Part shown: positions 44,066-54,692 of the stretch, piece after piece | Numbering within the stretch: the first letter of the stretch is position 1 | Layout of the letters: each line of letters opens with the position of its first letter | DNA from: Macrophomina tecta | Taxonomy: Eukaryota; Ascomycota; Dothideomycetes; Botryosphaeriales; Botryosphaeriaceae | Length of the DNA stretch: 64,000 nt | Direction: 5' to 3' | Assembly: GCA_024180945.1 (NCBI GenBank) | Contig: JAKSGN010000022.1 | Coordinates: forward strand, 1,054,001-1,118,000 | Notes under the pieces: generated by a model | Seen by the model: the letters and a program-made list of their open reading frames with translations, nothing else | Database searches by the model: none | What the model was told of the DNA's origin: nothing | Program-made: the position numbers and the translations under genes

Positions 44066-46774
44066 GGCGACTGGGTATTTGCAGTTGCGCTGGCAAAAGG
44101 ATGGGGTGGGGGTGCGAGTCGGCGACTGTGGTGTTGGTGGTGGTTTTCGCGAAACGAAGAGCGGGCGTGGAACGCGTCGCGGGTCCGTGTTGAGGCGCGT
44201 CAGGTCGACACGTGATGACGTAATACTTTCTATGCTCACTTCCTCATTTCATTCCCTGACTCTTTTCATCTTTGCAGATTGGGTTTCAGTCGATGCGAGG
44301 TCAATGTCGATGGACACCGGATCGGGACAGAATTGGAAAGATCAATAAAAGTCCGTTCAAGCGAATCCTTCTTTACTCAGCTCCACGTTTATCAATATTA
44401 GTCGTGGTTTTTAATCACATCATTAAATGAGCACCTCGGACATCCTTATTGTTAGACAAGGACCGGCATTTGCACAATCTTCAGCAGGCGTCAATCACAG
44501 CCCTCCGCAATCAAAGATCTTTCGGAATCTGCCAACAGTTCAAAGAACCTGTCCCCAGTGTCATCATTAAGTCTCCTCCACTACTTGACATTCCCAGGAA
44601 GAGGTGAAAAGCTCCCAGCCAGGTCGTAGCCAGCTGGACCTTGAATTTTCTTGCGTCTATCGATCGCTCCAAGGAGCCATCTGGCCTCCGCGTCCGTCAT
44701 TTCCACCAGATGCTGCGCCCTCGCCGGGTCTCCCTCATGAATGATGAGCAGGGTGCCCTTCTTGATGACATTCTTCCGAATATAAAAGCCTTTTGCCGTG
44801 CTTAGATTTATGCAGAGGATCTTGTTCCTCATATAGTTTTTCGCGCCGGGCCGGCGGCTGCGCAGGAACAGGTAAACGGCCGCGGCCAGGTGGGAGTGGT
44901 GTAAGGATTAGTACATTCCTCTGCGCAGTGAACGAAACAAAATTGGCGTGGAGTGGTAGCGCCCCGCAGTAACCCTGCCGATTAACGAAAAGCAAGTTTA
45001 GGCACAGAGCCTGATGGTTCTCAGGCTTATCACGGCCGCTGGAAGCTTGCGTGGAACATGTGCAGATGGCCATAGTTGATTGCAATGCGCAGCAGCAGAT
45101 GATATTCTTGGGTTTGCCGGGGGTATCGCTACAGCAGGTGTGTCCGCGGCACGGGGGTGCGAACCATGTTATCAGCGTCTGCGGCTGGGTTAGGTTTGCG
45201 GTTGGGAATAACGTCCCTGCCACGTGCCTCTTATGAGTGCAGTGAGGCGCTCTCACTGCTGTCTCCGTCCTAGTCAAGCTCGTTGGCACCTCGCCTGAGG
45301 GGTCGCGCCGCTATGGGCAGAGTCGAGCTTGTAGAGTGCATGCTGCGACCATCAACAGCCGTGCCTGGGATTCAGTGATGACATGAGCATGACCCTGAAA
45401 TGGTGACGGATGAGAAGGTGGACGGAGAGGAAAAGCAAAGTAGATGTGGATGTGAATACGCGACGCACTAAGCAATGCGGCTAACCCAAACAGGCAGTCT
45501 CTCTGGTTCACTTTACAGACTGAGTAACGTCACCGGTGTCTGCGCAGACTTACAAACTCCCATGAATACTCCGTTTTCCAGCCATGAGCGAGCGAGGTAG
45601 ACGCCGTGCAGTTGAGAAAATTTCTCAGTACGGACGGGGAGTAGAAACGCTCGCTCATACTGCGAAGTCTAGATATGTTTATGTTGCAGATTTCAATACC
45701 GTTAATTGTGGAATCGCAATTTCATAAAAAAAAAAAAAAAAAAAAAGAAAAAGAAAACGTCCAAGTAGCGTCACAAAGAATAAAATGATCGAGCGAAAGG
45801 GAAGAGACCAAGCGTTTCCCAGCTCTTACTGGCCGTTGTCGGCCGTGGTGATAGTGTAGACGTAAGACTCGCCAATGGTCTACACATCACTGCCTTGCAT
45901 ATCCCTCGTGTTCGTGACCTTATCTCAGAGCTATCGTCTGAAGAGCCTTCACATTGTTAACAACCGGCCCCCTTGAAGTTCGCAATCGTCTCCGGTGAAA
46001 CTTCATCCGCATTCCTATCATACTCATACAAGACCGCGGCAACCACCCCGGAACCGGACTGCCACGGACCCTCATTTTTTTGCGTTGGTTACGGTGATTG
46101 TTCACAGCGCTCTAGACAGCATGATGAAATGGTAAAAATTGCAAAGTGTTCCCGGATCATTCCAGAGCAAAGCCGGCCGTCGGTGGTTTCAAGGCAGTAG
46201 CTCCAGCGTGAGGATTATACTGTGAGCTGTCAATCGTAGCAATTACCTGGCATGCGCAGCTATGTGAGAGCTTGCTTTGACACAGGCCGGCAGCGTTGCG
46301 GCAGCGTCACTGAAAGCAGATTGCAGCGCACGTGGGAGTCGCTTGTCCTCTTCCATTGGGCGAGCGTGCAGACATACTTCTATGCTATTCACAGTCAGTT
46401 TGGAGTCATATGAGCAGGCCGTGCATAACCGGGCTAGTGCTTCGCCGCCGTACGCCGCAATGATCTGCCGCCCTCGCTTGAGTGACGAAACGTATCTCTG
46501 CCCGCACCCATGCGCATGCAATCTCACTGCTGAATTAGATCAAATACATCATCCATTGCTCCCTTGCCCAATCCTCGGGCTGAGGTGCAGCCGTATGCTG
46601 CTCATCCGGTGGGCGCAGCAATGCTGACATAGGCGTGCATGATTCAATCATCAGGCTGACATTCAGCCTTGTCGAAGGCGCAAGGCATATATTGTCATGA
46701 CGACTTCCTCCAGGGTGAACAGCACACTCTCAAATAAATTTCTCAATTCAAAAAAAAAAATTAAAAAAGAAAAT
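44066..46774. other. long intergenic region with poly-A tract
   Basis: About 2.7 kb with no secure gene. One small minus-strand frame (44581-44832) is listed separately. A 21-bp A run with flanking A-rich sequence lies at about 45726-45760. The last 80 bp before the STAND-type gene are A/T-rich. Confidence 0.45.
44581..44832 (-). CDS. small hypothetical protein, doubtful
   Basis: Eighty-three codons from MRNKILCINLSTAKGFYIRK to a stop, with an even, protein-like composition (KGTLLIIHEGDPARAQHLVE; MTDAEARWLLGAID). The frame is open upstream for about 20 codons more (AAAVYLFLRSRRPGAKNY), so it could be the last exon of a larger gene. No domain recognised. It could also be a chance frame. Confidence 0.25.
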   Translation of the reverse strand: MRNKILCINLSTAKGFYIRKNVIKKGTLLIIHEGDPARAQHLVEMTDAEARWLLGAIDRRKKIQGPAGYDLAGSFSPLPGNVK

Positions 46775-47699
46775 ATGGAACCATTCAGTGCAAGCGCGGC
46801 AGCAATCGGCTTGGCTAGCCTCGTTTGCTCTGTCAGCGTGGAGCTCGCGAAATGTATCAACACAATGCGCCTCGCGGATCGGGATGCGGAGAGAACTCAG
46901 TTGGAACTCGCCGAGTTCGGTTTTCTCCTTGAACAATTCGACTCGGTGGCACCAAGACCCGACCAAGACAGGACGCAGCCGAGCACGAACACGCGTCTGC
47001 GGACGGCCATCATGGAAGACGGATCAAAAATAGCCGAAGAGATGGGAGCCCTTCTGGATCACATCGGAATTCTTAAGGAGAAAAACCTTCAAACAGCATT
47101 ACAGCGGGGAATGGCCAAGTTCCGATGGTATGTCAAAAAGAGCAGGGTTTTGCATCTGTGCGTCCAATTCAATCATAAGAAAGTATCGATGATTGCATTT
47201 ATAAGTTCTGTTGGCCTGGAATCAGTGCAAACGGAGCTGAGAGAGATGCGGGAAAAGCTCAACCTGTTACTCAGTGAGCTAAAAGAGTTGAGAATTGATC
47301 GAAGTCCCGTTTCAGGTGATACTACGGCGAAACGAAACAACTTACGTGGCCAAATCGAGCAGTTCAAGACCAAATGTCGCAGGTTGGAACGGCAAGAGTA
47401 AGTCCCTCCAGCTGCGGTGCAGTCCCTATGCTGAGTGGGAAATTGATCCACAGGGAAGCAAGAATGCAGCAAGTGCGAGCAGCTGTAGCGTCATGCCATA
47501 TTGCAGCCTTGGAAGTGCAAGAAAGGGCACTTTCGCGAGAAGCACGGGTGTCAGCGAAGCGACTTACCCGCGACGTTGAACGCATTTTTGATACCGTCAA
47601 CGTACCACTCAAGGAGGCATCGACGCATGGTATCCAGACGCGAGCGTCCCGGAGCAGATTAGGGCGATCCCCAAACCCGAACGAGAGGTCTACGGGTCC

Positions 47700-47854
47700 T
47701 GTTGAACTTGGTGGAAAAATGAGATTCTCGGTGATAGACAGGAATAAGAAGGGGTGCCCTCTTATATCCGTACCACTAACGCTAGCTATACTACTAAGAC
47801 ACTTGTGAAGCTAACTAGTATAGTTATAACGCTCGTAAAACCGCTATTCCAACA
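47700..47854 (-). repeat. left LTR (3' LTR of minus-strand element)
   Basis: 155 bp, TGTTGAAC to TTCCAACA, with TG...CA ends. Contains TpA at three places where the partner has TpG. Confidence 0.88.
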
Positions 47855-48237
47855 CACCCCTTCACGAGTTGGCCTAAAAGGGTAACTCGTGACACTTAGT
47901 ATAGTATTAATATTAGTACAAGAAGGTAAAGTAAATAAGTAAACGCCTAGCTGGTGCTAGCTACGCTCGGTACAAAGAAAATGTTAACAAATGCCGTACT
48001 AGCTAATCTAGTAGTTAATTAGTTGGTTGGTTTAGTGCTTGATTAGGGCACCTCCCGGTCCGGGTTCACTTAGTGGTGGTGAGTACTCTAGACGGCTATC
48101 TCCCGGCCGTTCGGTATGTTAGATGGTATGGCTATGTAACCCGGCCACTCGGTACTTAGTTGGTTGGTTAGAAGAAGCTAAAAGCTAATATTCTTCTTAT
48201 CGTTAATAACGAGGCTGGTTTGTTATACGTTCTAGTG

Positions 48238-49164
48238 TTAAATTGCTTTCTTAAGTGCTCTCTCGATAAGCTACCTGGTCTTCGGATTTGCCAATGCCTT
48301 TGCGCACTTGGTTATTATTTGGTTATTCGGCTTCCATTCCTTAGGTCTTACTACCTTATTTAGGTACGGACAGTCTGCCTAGTAGTGGACCTTATCGCAT
48401 AGGCACCGAGGTGGTGCCTTACGGCCTCAAAGAGTAGCTATAAAGGCTGCGTACGTTGTTTACTAGTTTTGGGTTCGGTAGTAGCGACGGTAGTTCTCAA
48501 CCATCTAATAGAGGCTTAGTATAATAGAGTCCTCCGTTTCGTACTTAACCATCTAAGCCGTTACCCAGTGGATATCTATTTTCTCAACTGCTAAGACGAA
48601 GTCACGGCTTACGCGTTAGCCGGCTACATCTAGTAGGTTTCGGTTGCGTACCTTTATATAGACCTCCTCCACCTACTAGAGCCACTTCTCAATATCTTAG
48701 TTACCCGAGCCTCTCTTAATAATCGAGCGCCATTGCTGCTCAAGCTCAAGCTTAATAGCACGAACTAATAGAGCAATTCGTATACGGAGTGCTCGGAGTA
48801 AGGTGTATAGATAAGGGTCTAGTTCGTTCTCAATATATATAAGGAGAGCCGGTTTAATAGAGCCCTAAATAATATAGGTAATATTAGCGAAAGCCTACCT
48901 CTACTTAATATATCTCTTATAGTTAGCGTTATAGATAGATATCTAGAGATTAAACGTATTCGTTACTTAGGCCGTAGCCGTATCTAGAAGCTCTAGAAGC
49001 TCCGGCTCTAGATAACCGTCTAGTTTAGCTAGAAGGTCTGGATTAATAAGCTCCCAAATCTAATACTGCTATACACGAGACTTAATTAGATAAAGCCATA
49101 TCTCCCACTAGCTAGGCTCTAAGAGAGTAATAGTGGTGTTACTAGTACGGTTAGTAACGGCCAT
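48238..49164 (-). pseudogene. copia-type Gag relic
   Basis: One continuous frame of 309 codons from ATG 49164, interrupted by about 19 stop codons, mostly TAG where CAG (Gln) would fit. Recognisable Gag features are the N-terminal TLLEPS-stop-WEIWLY region and a C-x-C-x4-H-x4-C zinc-knuckle-like motif (CLCDKVHY, stop, ADCPY) near the end. Damage by C-to-T change alone explains nearly all stops. No pol region follows. Confidence 0.75.
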
Positions 49165-49235
49165 AGTGATTAGTAGAACGCTTAAGATAGCTAGAATGGA
49201 TAACACAAGAATAATTTAGCAGCCCTAGCGGCTCC

Positions 49236-49246
49236 GGGCTCATAAC
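49236..49246 (-). other. primer-binding site, half-tRNA iMet type
   Basis: Eleven bases directly inside the 5' LTR; on the element strand GTTATGAGCCC, complementary to the anticodon loop and stem of initiator tRNA-Met. Confidence 0.6.
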
Positions 49247-49401
49247 TTTTGAACTTGGTGGAAAAATGAGATTCTCGGTGATAGACAGGAATAAGAAGGG
49301 GTGCCCTCTTATATCCGTGCCACTAACGCTAGCTATACTACTGAGACACTTGTGAAGCTAACTAGTATAGTTATAACGCTCGTGAAACCGCTATTCCAAC
49401 A
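49247..49401 (-). repeat. right LTR (5' LTR of minus-strand element)
   Basis: 155 bp, TTTTGAAC to TTCCAACA; about 97% identical to the left LTR. Its inner end reads TT instead of TG. Confidence 0.88.
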
Positions 49402-50714
49402 GGTCCTCCTCGTCGGAGCCCAAGTGGCAATTCAGGCCAGTTTGAAGCCAGGATTCAAACACCAGAGTTACCTTCTCCATCTTCAGTATCGGAGCACAGG
49501 CGTAGCTTTTCACCCGCGACACGTGCGATTCTTTCAAATCGAACATCTCGCCCTAACTAGGAGGCCGAACTGGCGAATGAGGCCGATTCCATTGTCTGGG
49601 TCCACACTAGCGACTGCCGTTACATTCAAGATGTACGCAAAGAGTATTTTCCCGACCAGTCTGCGCTGAGAGGAGAGCATTCGGGAAACACACACGCTGA
49701 TGGCAGCGTAGATGCTGGAGATGACTCAAGTGGACAAGAGCATTGGCAGGGTACATACGTAAATCCGGAGGACCCTCCAGATAGAAGACGCAAATTACCG
49801 GATGAGAAGCTCTCCGATGGACAGAAGTAGCTTTTGGTTTTCAGCAGTAGTTGTCATTCTCTCGTGGATGTTTGCACATTGGAATTACAATCAAAACAAT
49901 TTGCAATGGTCTATTCGGCAGCGACGCAAGGGAAACCGTTTCACTGTGGCAGGCCGGTGTAAGCGATGCGTTCATTGTTAGGTGTGACGAGAAGCAAAAT
50001 AGCTATACGAGTCTCATGCTGTAAGTCGTACACCGGTGGTCGCCGCGTTCATTGACTGTTCCTGAGACCACCCGCTCTTCTCCGCGGTATTCCTAAATTT
50101 CCATCAATGACTGTGTGACTGACGCGAGGTACGCAGTCCGATACCACGGAAATCATCCTATCCAACCAAATAACCACCACAAAGTGTATCCCAAACCACG
50201 AAAGCCTTGCGGCTCTTGCCCTCAACGCTCTAATCGGAATTATCATCAGCCAGCACGATCCGCCGGGGGCCTAGTCTCCGGACGAAAGCGCCACTCGGTG
50301 TGGGAAAATCGCACGCCAGGAGCAGCCGCAGCCGGTCCCGGAACGCCGCCACGCACCTCCTCCGTTGTGATGTGTTTGACAGACTAGTCGAAACTCATGA
50401 TTCCTGTCACGGCGAGGTGCTAGAGGCTGAAGACTCGTCCGGGGTCCGCGCTCCTACCCAGCACCACCCTTCATCTATCCACACGCGCGCCTGCTCCGGA
50501 AGAACTAGTCCGTGATGCGGCGCTGCTCGGTCTGTGGCGTACCTCAGATGCTGAGGATGCCTTTCTGGATGTTGGGCGCTTGCTGTCGAAGGGTGTAGGC
50601 GGGCTCTGGGCCGAAATACTTGGGCCGTTCCTCGGTCGGCGGGTCCTGCAAGGGTGTCATGAGGCGATTCAAAGGGAGCCGGGCTGAGAGGGTGAGGGAG
50701 CAGAGATTGCTGGT

Positions 50715-50960
50715 TTATTGTGGATGTAGGCGGAGGAGGAAGAGGTAGAGGGCGACGTTAGAGAAGGCAAGGTGCAACAACGACACGCCCTCGGCGTGTG
50801 CCTGCTTGTTAAGGAGGAGTAGACCGGGCACAGCGCTGCTGGGTGAGTCTGGAAGGCACACCGCTCCATCGGTACTCTTGTCTTGCTTAAGCAAAATGGT
50901 GTTTAGAGAGGCCAGGGCGGGGCTGTAGACCATGTTCCGCAGCTCACCGTGGAGGCCGTT
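50715..50960 (-). pseudogene. 2EXR-type protein fragment
   Basis: Reads GLHGELRNMVYSPALASLNT, then PGLLLLNKQAHAEGVSLLHL and a stop soon after. The opening resembles the L-P-x-E-L-R-N-x-I-Y start of 2EXR proteins, and L-L-x-x-N-K-Q-A-H-x-E fits their second block. It is far shorter than the two related genes at 53.8 and 55.3 kb. Probably a relic of the same family. Confidence 0.4.
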
Positions 50961-52153
50961 CCAGCCAACCCTGCCCTTCATGATGGCGGCAACGCCGGAG
51001 TTGCCACCCTGGTCGTAGTGGGGCTGAGTTGGGAGTGAAGGCCACAGTCCAGAAGGCGGAGGTATAGAAGACCCGCTGGCGGGCTCCAGTGTTTGCGTTG
51101 ATGCCCGCATTCATAGCCAAGCGAGTGTGCTTAAAGCTGTTGTTGGACGCGAGTACGTCTCTACAGTGGGTTGCCATTTCACAAGAGCATGGACATTGGA
51201 TTTTTTCGACGGACGGAATGACTGAGAGTGGCTGTTAATAGTCTTTATGGCATTTACGTTGCATGGCAAGTGAAAGTTTCTGTCGAAGCTAGGCGCGGAT
51301 CATGCCAATGAGCTCCAGATGTCAAGCATTACTCAGCACTGAAAAGGCGATATGAAGTCGTGATAGATTTGCCAACCATATTTCACGTTTGTGACACAAT
51401 TCACAGCTCGTGGTGGTGTGCTTTGCGCGAGGCACAGAAAACGAGACGGTTCTTTGGAACAATCGGGCCTTCGATGCAATGAAAGTAGCGTGCGTAGCTA
51501 TCATTCTGCGCCAACGTCATAAGTGCGGGTTTTTCAGAAGTGGCAGTGGCGACTAACATCCGCACCAACCGGCGTTTCAGGCTAGCGTGATACCTACATA
51601 CACACGAGTCAACTTGAAGACCGACAAGGCCCAAATAGAGCGACTTAATGGTGATTGGATCGGGCGGCGTAATAAGTGTTGGTGGCGGTGGCTCATTAGC
51701 AGATCATTAGCCCCGGGAACTACTTTGTGTTCCCAAAACCAATGTCAGGACCCGGCTCGAGGCTGACAAGTGTTCCACACAGCAACCGCGTTTCTCTGCC
51801 TTCTTCTGCCTTCTTTGCCTTATCGAAACCATCAGCCTGACGGTATTTCTCCTGTGAGGACGGAGAAGGCTTTCCGTCGGCGACGCCGATGCTTCCCTGC
51901 TCCACCGCCGCCCTCCCGTGACCAAACCTGATGGCGCCTGAAAGCCTTGTTTACATTACCTTCCCATTGTGCTGTTAGTGCGCACAAGCCTTCGCAGAAA
52001 ACAGCAGATAGTGGGGCTGAACAGCATCTAGTCCAGGTTGAGTGAGCAAGGGGCGCACCCACATGCCGGCGCCATTGACTCTCGGTTTCACGATGCTCAC
52101 GCAAATAGGCAGGTCTGTCTGCCTCATATGGTTACCTCTTGCTGTGGCCTCGA

Positions 52154-52158
52154 TATAA
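52154..52158 (+). promoter_or_regulatory. TATA-like box of GH5 gene
   Basis: TATAA in CGATATAAGAAG, 78 bp before the start codon. Confidence 0.4.
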
Positions 52159-52231
52159 GAAGCTCAGTGAGAGGGGGAGCAAAGCATCAGCAACAGATTC
52201 ATCCACTTTCTCAGCGCAATCCACTTCAGCC

Positions 52232-53399
52232 ATGCGTTTCAACCGTATCTCCGCGGTGACGGGCTTTCTTGCTTGCATCTCCACGACCGCCGTGCAAGCC
52301 GTCTCCAACCCGAACTTTGCGGGCTCCAACCTCTACTATGCTGCCGGGCTCACCTCCGCCCAGCAAGTCACTCTTTTTTCCAACCTCAAGGATGCCGGCG
52401 TGAAGGTCCTGCGCGTGTGGCTGGACGGCCAGTTTGCACTCCGTTGCTCCATCACCGTCCACTGACCGTCCTTCTGCAGGCCAGTCCGGCTCTCCCAAGA
52501 ACACCCCGATCAACGCCTTCCCTGGGCTCGAAGGCACCTCGGGCCCCGGCAACTACGACGACACGGTGCTCGAGCGGCTGGACGACGTCATGGTCACCGC
52601 GCACAGCTACGGCATCAAGCTGCACATCTCGATCCACAGCTTCAACGCGCTCAAGCGCAATGCCGACTTCTACGGGACCTGGTACGGCACCGGCTACTTC
52701 TACACCGATGCCAACGCGCAGGCGTACTTCAAGAACCGCATCGCGCACGTGCTCGCCCACGTCAACAAGAAGACGGGCAAGCGCTGGGCCGACTCGCCCG
52801 AATACATCTTCGCCTTCGAGGCGCAGAACGAGGCGTCCAACAGCGACGAGGCGTTCCTGCGCGCGCACATGCCCGCCTGGCAGTGCACGATGGCGCAGGC
52901 CATCAAGGACAACCTGGGCAGCGGCAAGAGCGACATTCTCGTCGCGACCGGCGGCGGCGGCTGGGTCGACGTGTCGGTGCTCGACGGCTACATGTCGTGC
53001 GCCGCCATCGACGTCGTCGGCATCCACGCGTATGGCAACGGGGACCTGACGGCCGCGAAGCTGCAGCCCAAGGTCGCGCGGGCGCAGCAGGCCGGCAAGA
53101 AGCTGGTCATGCAGGAGTGGGGCGTGTGCTACTACTCCACCCAGAAGAACCAGGAATGCAACGGCGGGACCGCGGCCGGAGATGCCGCTCGCGGCCAGAA
53201 TATTCAGACCTGGGCGGCGCAGATCAACCAGGCGGGCATCCCGGCGTGGTACTGGATGGTCATTCCGAACAACGACCCCCATGGCTCCGAGGATTTTGAG
53301 GTCGGTGTCACGGAGAGCATCTGGGGCACGCTGAAGAGTACCATGCAGAGCGCGAAGACGTACGAGGGCGCTTTTGATTTTAGCCGCTGGCTGCTTTGA
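52232..53399 (+). CDS. secreted glycoside hydrolase family 5, mannanase-like
   Basis: Two exons (52232-52427, 52480-53399) give 371 residues. MRFNRISAVTGFLACISTTA plus VQA is a signal peptide; the mature protein starts near VSNPNFAGSNLYYAAGL. GH5 hallmarks are KVLRVWLDGQ, YGIKLHISIHSFNALKR, the acid/base Glu183 in FAFEAQNEASNSD, HAYGNGDLT and the nucleophile Glu278 in VMQEWGVCYYS. The TIM-barrel enzyme should cut beta-1,4-mannan or related plant/fungal wall glucans outside the cell; GH5 subfamily is not certain. The intron must begin with GC (GCCAGT) to keep frame: no GT donor gives the conserved DGQSGS join. It has a good branch site (CACTGAC) and CTGCAG acceptor. Expression is likely TATA-driven. 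Confidence 0.87.
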
Positions 53400-53831
53400 G
53401 CGATTGAGGGGAAGGCGGTGGTGGGGTACGAGCCCGAAAGGAGGTGGATCCGAGTCTGAGTGATGATTCTATCCTTGAATTTTTGCCGCGTCGCTAGCTA
53501 CTTGCCTTGAGCTGTCTGGCAGCGTGACTACGCGACTGGTATCGGAGTTGTGGCCTGACAGACGGTGTCTTGCGCGTACATCTATATTCCGTTTCTTGAG
53601 AGTGGCCTTGGTACCAATATTTCGATGAGAACAGACGCGGCCTATTTCAGCTGACAGAGTCTGGTACTACTGCCGTGCGGTATGATTGATCTTTTGAACT
53701 AGACTTCGAATGGCTGTATCGCTACAAGCTGAAGTGAAGTGTATCTGCGACTCCCGTGGTCCCCCAAAATCGCGAAGCGTCACTGGCCAACGCCCACGCA
53801 TGAGCATAATCGTCAAGGACAGTAAGCAAGA
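53400..53831. other. intergenic, convergent 3' ends
   Basis: Spacer of 432 bp between the GH5 gene and the first 2EXR-type gene; no coding signal recognised. Confidence 0.5.
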
Positions 53832-54692
53832 TTAGCAAGGCCAGTATGCAGGAAACCGACCGTCCACCTCCGTCAAAAGTACGCGCGCGTCGCTCGACGA
53901 GCCGATGTAGTCAAACAACGCCTCCACAAACGCTGCCTCCAGCCTCGCGACCTCGCGTGCAACCTCCTCGTCCGTCGGCGCCGGAAGCGCGTCCTTGCCC
54001 GCGGCCCTGACCATGTCCCTGCGCACGGCGCTGGCCTCCAGCCTCACCACCCGCTGGACCGCCGCGCGGCGCTCCTCCATCCCGCTGCCCGCCACCGCCA
54101 GCCACTTGGAGAACCCCCGGCCGTAGAAGTCGCACAGCCCCAGCTCCCGCTTCGCGTCGCCAAAGCGCCCGTCCGTGTCGAGCGTGATGCGCGCGACGCC
54201 GCCCGCGCGGCCGTGCTTGACCAGGATGCGCCAGCCCTCGGCGGCCGCCCTGGAGTCGGACGCGATCGCGCGGCTGCCCGGGCGCCGGTTCGCGACCGGC
54301 ACGGTGATGCGCTGCACGCACTTGAGCAGCCGCTTGCCCTGCAGCCGCCGCATGAAGACGGCGAAGGCGCTCGGGTCGAGGAAGTGCAGGTCGTTCTGGT
54401 GGTACAGCATCGGCGCTGCCTCGCGGTACGTCTGCTTGCTGGCCCGCAGCAGGCTCGTCGCCACCGCGTTGGGCGCCGCGTCGCCCGCGCTGGGCTGGAT
54501 GTGCGGGTCGTTGTCGCGGTTGCGCGAGAGGCGGTACCGGATCGTCGTCTTGTTGCGGGCTGGGCTGTCTGCGGACGCGCTTATGCAGATGGGCGTGGCC
54601 GAGTAGAGAGCGAGCTCGTAGATGGCGTTTTTGAGCTCGGCCGGGAGCCTGCTCCAGGGATGCGGGACGGCAGTGTTGTTGTTGTTGTTCAT
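53832..54692 (-). CDS. 2EXR-type (F-box-like) protein, copy A
   Basis: Single-exon frame of 286 residues. After a short Asn run, WSRLPAELKNAIYELALYSA is the conserved N-terminal motif of 2EXR-type fungal proteins, followed by SLLRASKQTYREAAPMLYHQ and NDLHFLDPSAFAVFMRRLQG with LLKCVQRITV. The remainder is Arg/Ala/Val-rich. The family is large in plant-associated and saprotrophic ascomycetes and has no proven function; the opening resembles an F-box. It shares the block LHFLD..A..xFMRRxQG with the gene at 55329-56445, so the two are diverged tandem copies on the same strand. Confidence 0.72.
   Translation of the reverse strand: MNNNNNTAVPHPWSRLPAELKNAIYELALYSATPICISASADSPARNKTTIRYRLSRNRDNDPHIQPSAGDAAPNAVATSLLRASKQTYREAAPMLYHQNDLHFLDPSAFAVFMRRLQGKRLLKCVQRITVPVANRRPGSRAIASDSRAAAEGWRILVKHGRAGGVARITLDTDGRFGDAKRELGLCDFYGRGFSKWLAVAGSGMEERRAAVQRVVRLEASAVRRDMVRAAGKDALPAPTDEEVAREVARLEAAFVEALFDYIGSSSDARVLLTEVDGRFPAYWPC

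Larger units (their letters stand above)
47700..49401 (-). mobile_element. gag-only Ty1/copia-type LTR element (non-autonomous)
   Basis: A 1702-bp insertion flanked by GGTCC on both sides (47695-47699 and 49402-49406), a perfect 5-bp target duplication. It is bounded by two 155-bp direct repeats differing at four positions. On the minus strand it carries one decayed gag frame and nothing like protease, integrase or reverse transcriptase, so it is a miniature (TRIM/LARD-like) member of a copia-type family. Next to the right LTR the sequence GGGCTCATAAC matches the anticodon arm of initiator tRNA-Met, as in copia-type half-tRNA priming. Three of the four LTR differences are TpG versus TpA, the RIP signature. 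Confidence 0.85.
46775..49830 (+). pseudogene. Helo-like STAND N-terminal domain gene, split by LTR element
   Basis: Exon 1 (46775-47397) opens MEPFSASAAAIGLASLVCSV, then SVELAKCINTMRLADRDAE, matching the Helo-like fungal N-terminal domain of STAND/NLR-type proteins, which act in heterokaryon incompatibility and stress signalling. It is followed by a coiled-coil-like region (ESVQTELREMREKLNLLLSE) and, after a 56-bp intron, exon 2 from 47454. At 47700 an LTR element interrupts codon CCT. Past the element and one copy of the 5-bp target duplication, the same frame resumes at 49407 and runs to TAG at 49558-49560. Beyond that stop it stays open for 89 more codons to TAG at 49828-49830, so the first TAG may be a CAG-to-TAG change or lie in an unrecognised intron (gt at 49486, ag at 49560). 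As it stands, translation would end inside the LTR at 47808. No NACHT or repeat domain is present. Confidence 0.72.
49831..52231. other. intergenic with a 2EXR-type relic
   Basis: About 2.4 kb without an intact gene. One degraded minus-strand segment (50715-50960) is listed separately. The rest shows no domain I recognise; the last 100 bp hold the GH5 promoter. Confidence 0.45.

Noticed and set aside
48238..49164. Functional Gag coding sequence
   Set aside because: About 19 in-frame stop codons.
52273..53282. Thr/Arg-rich plus-strand and Val/Arg-rich minus-strand frames over the GH5 gene
   Set aside because: Shadows of the GH5 frame, which carries the catalytic motifs.
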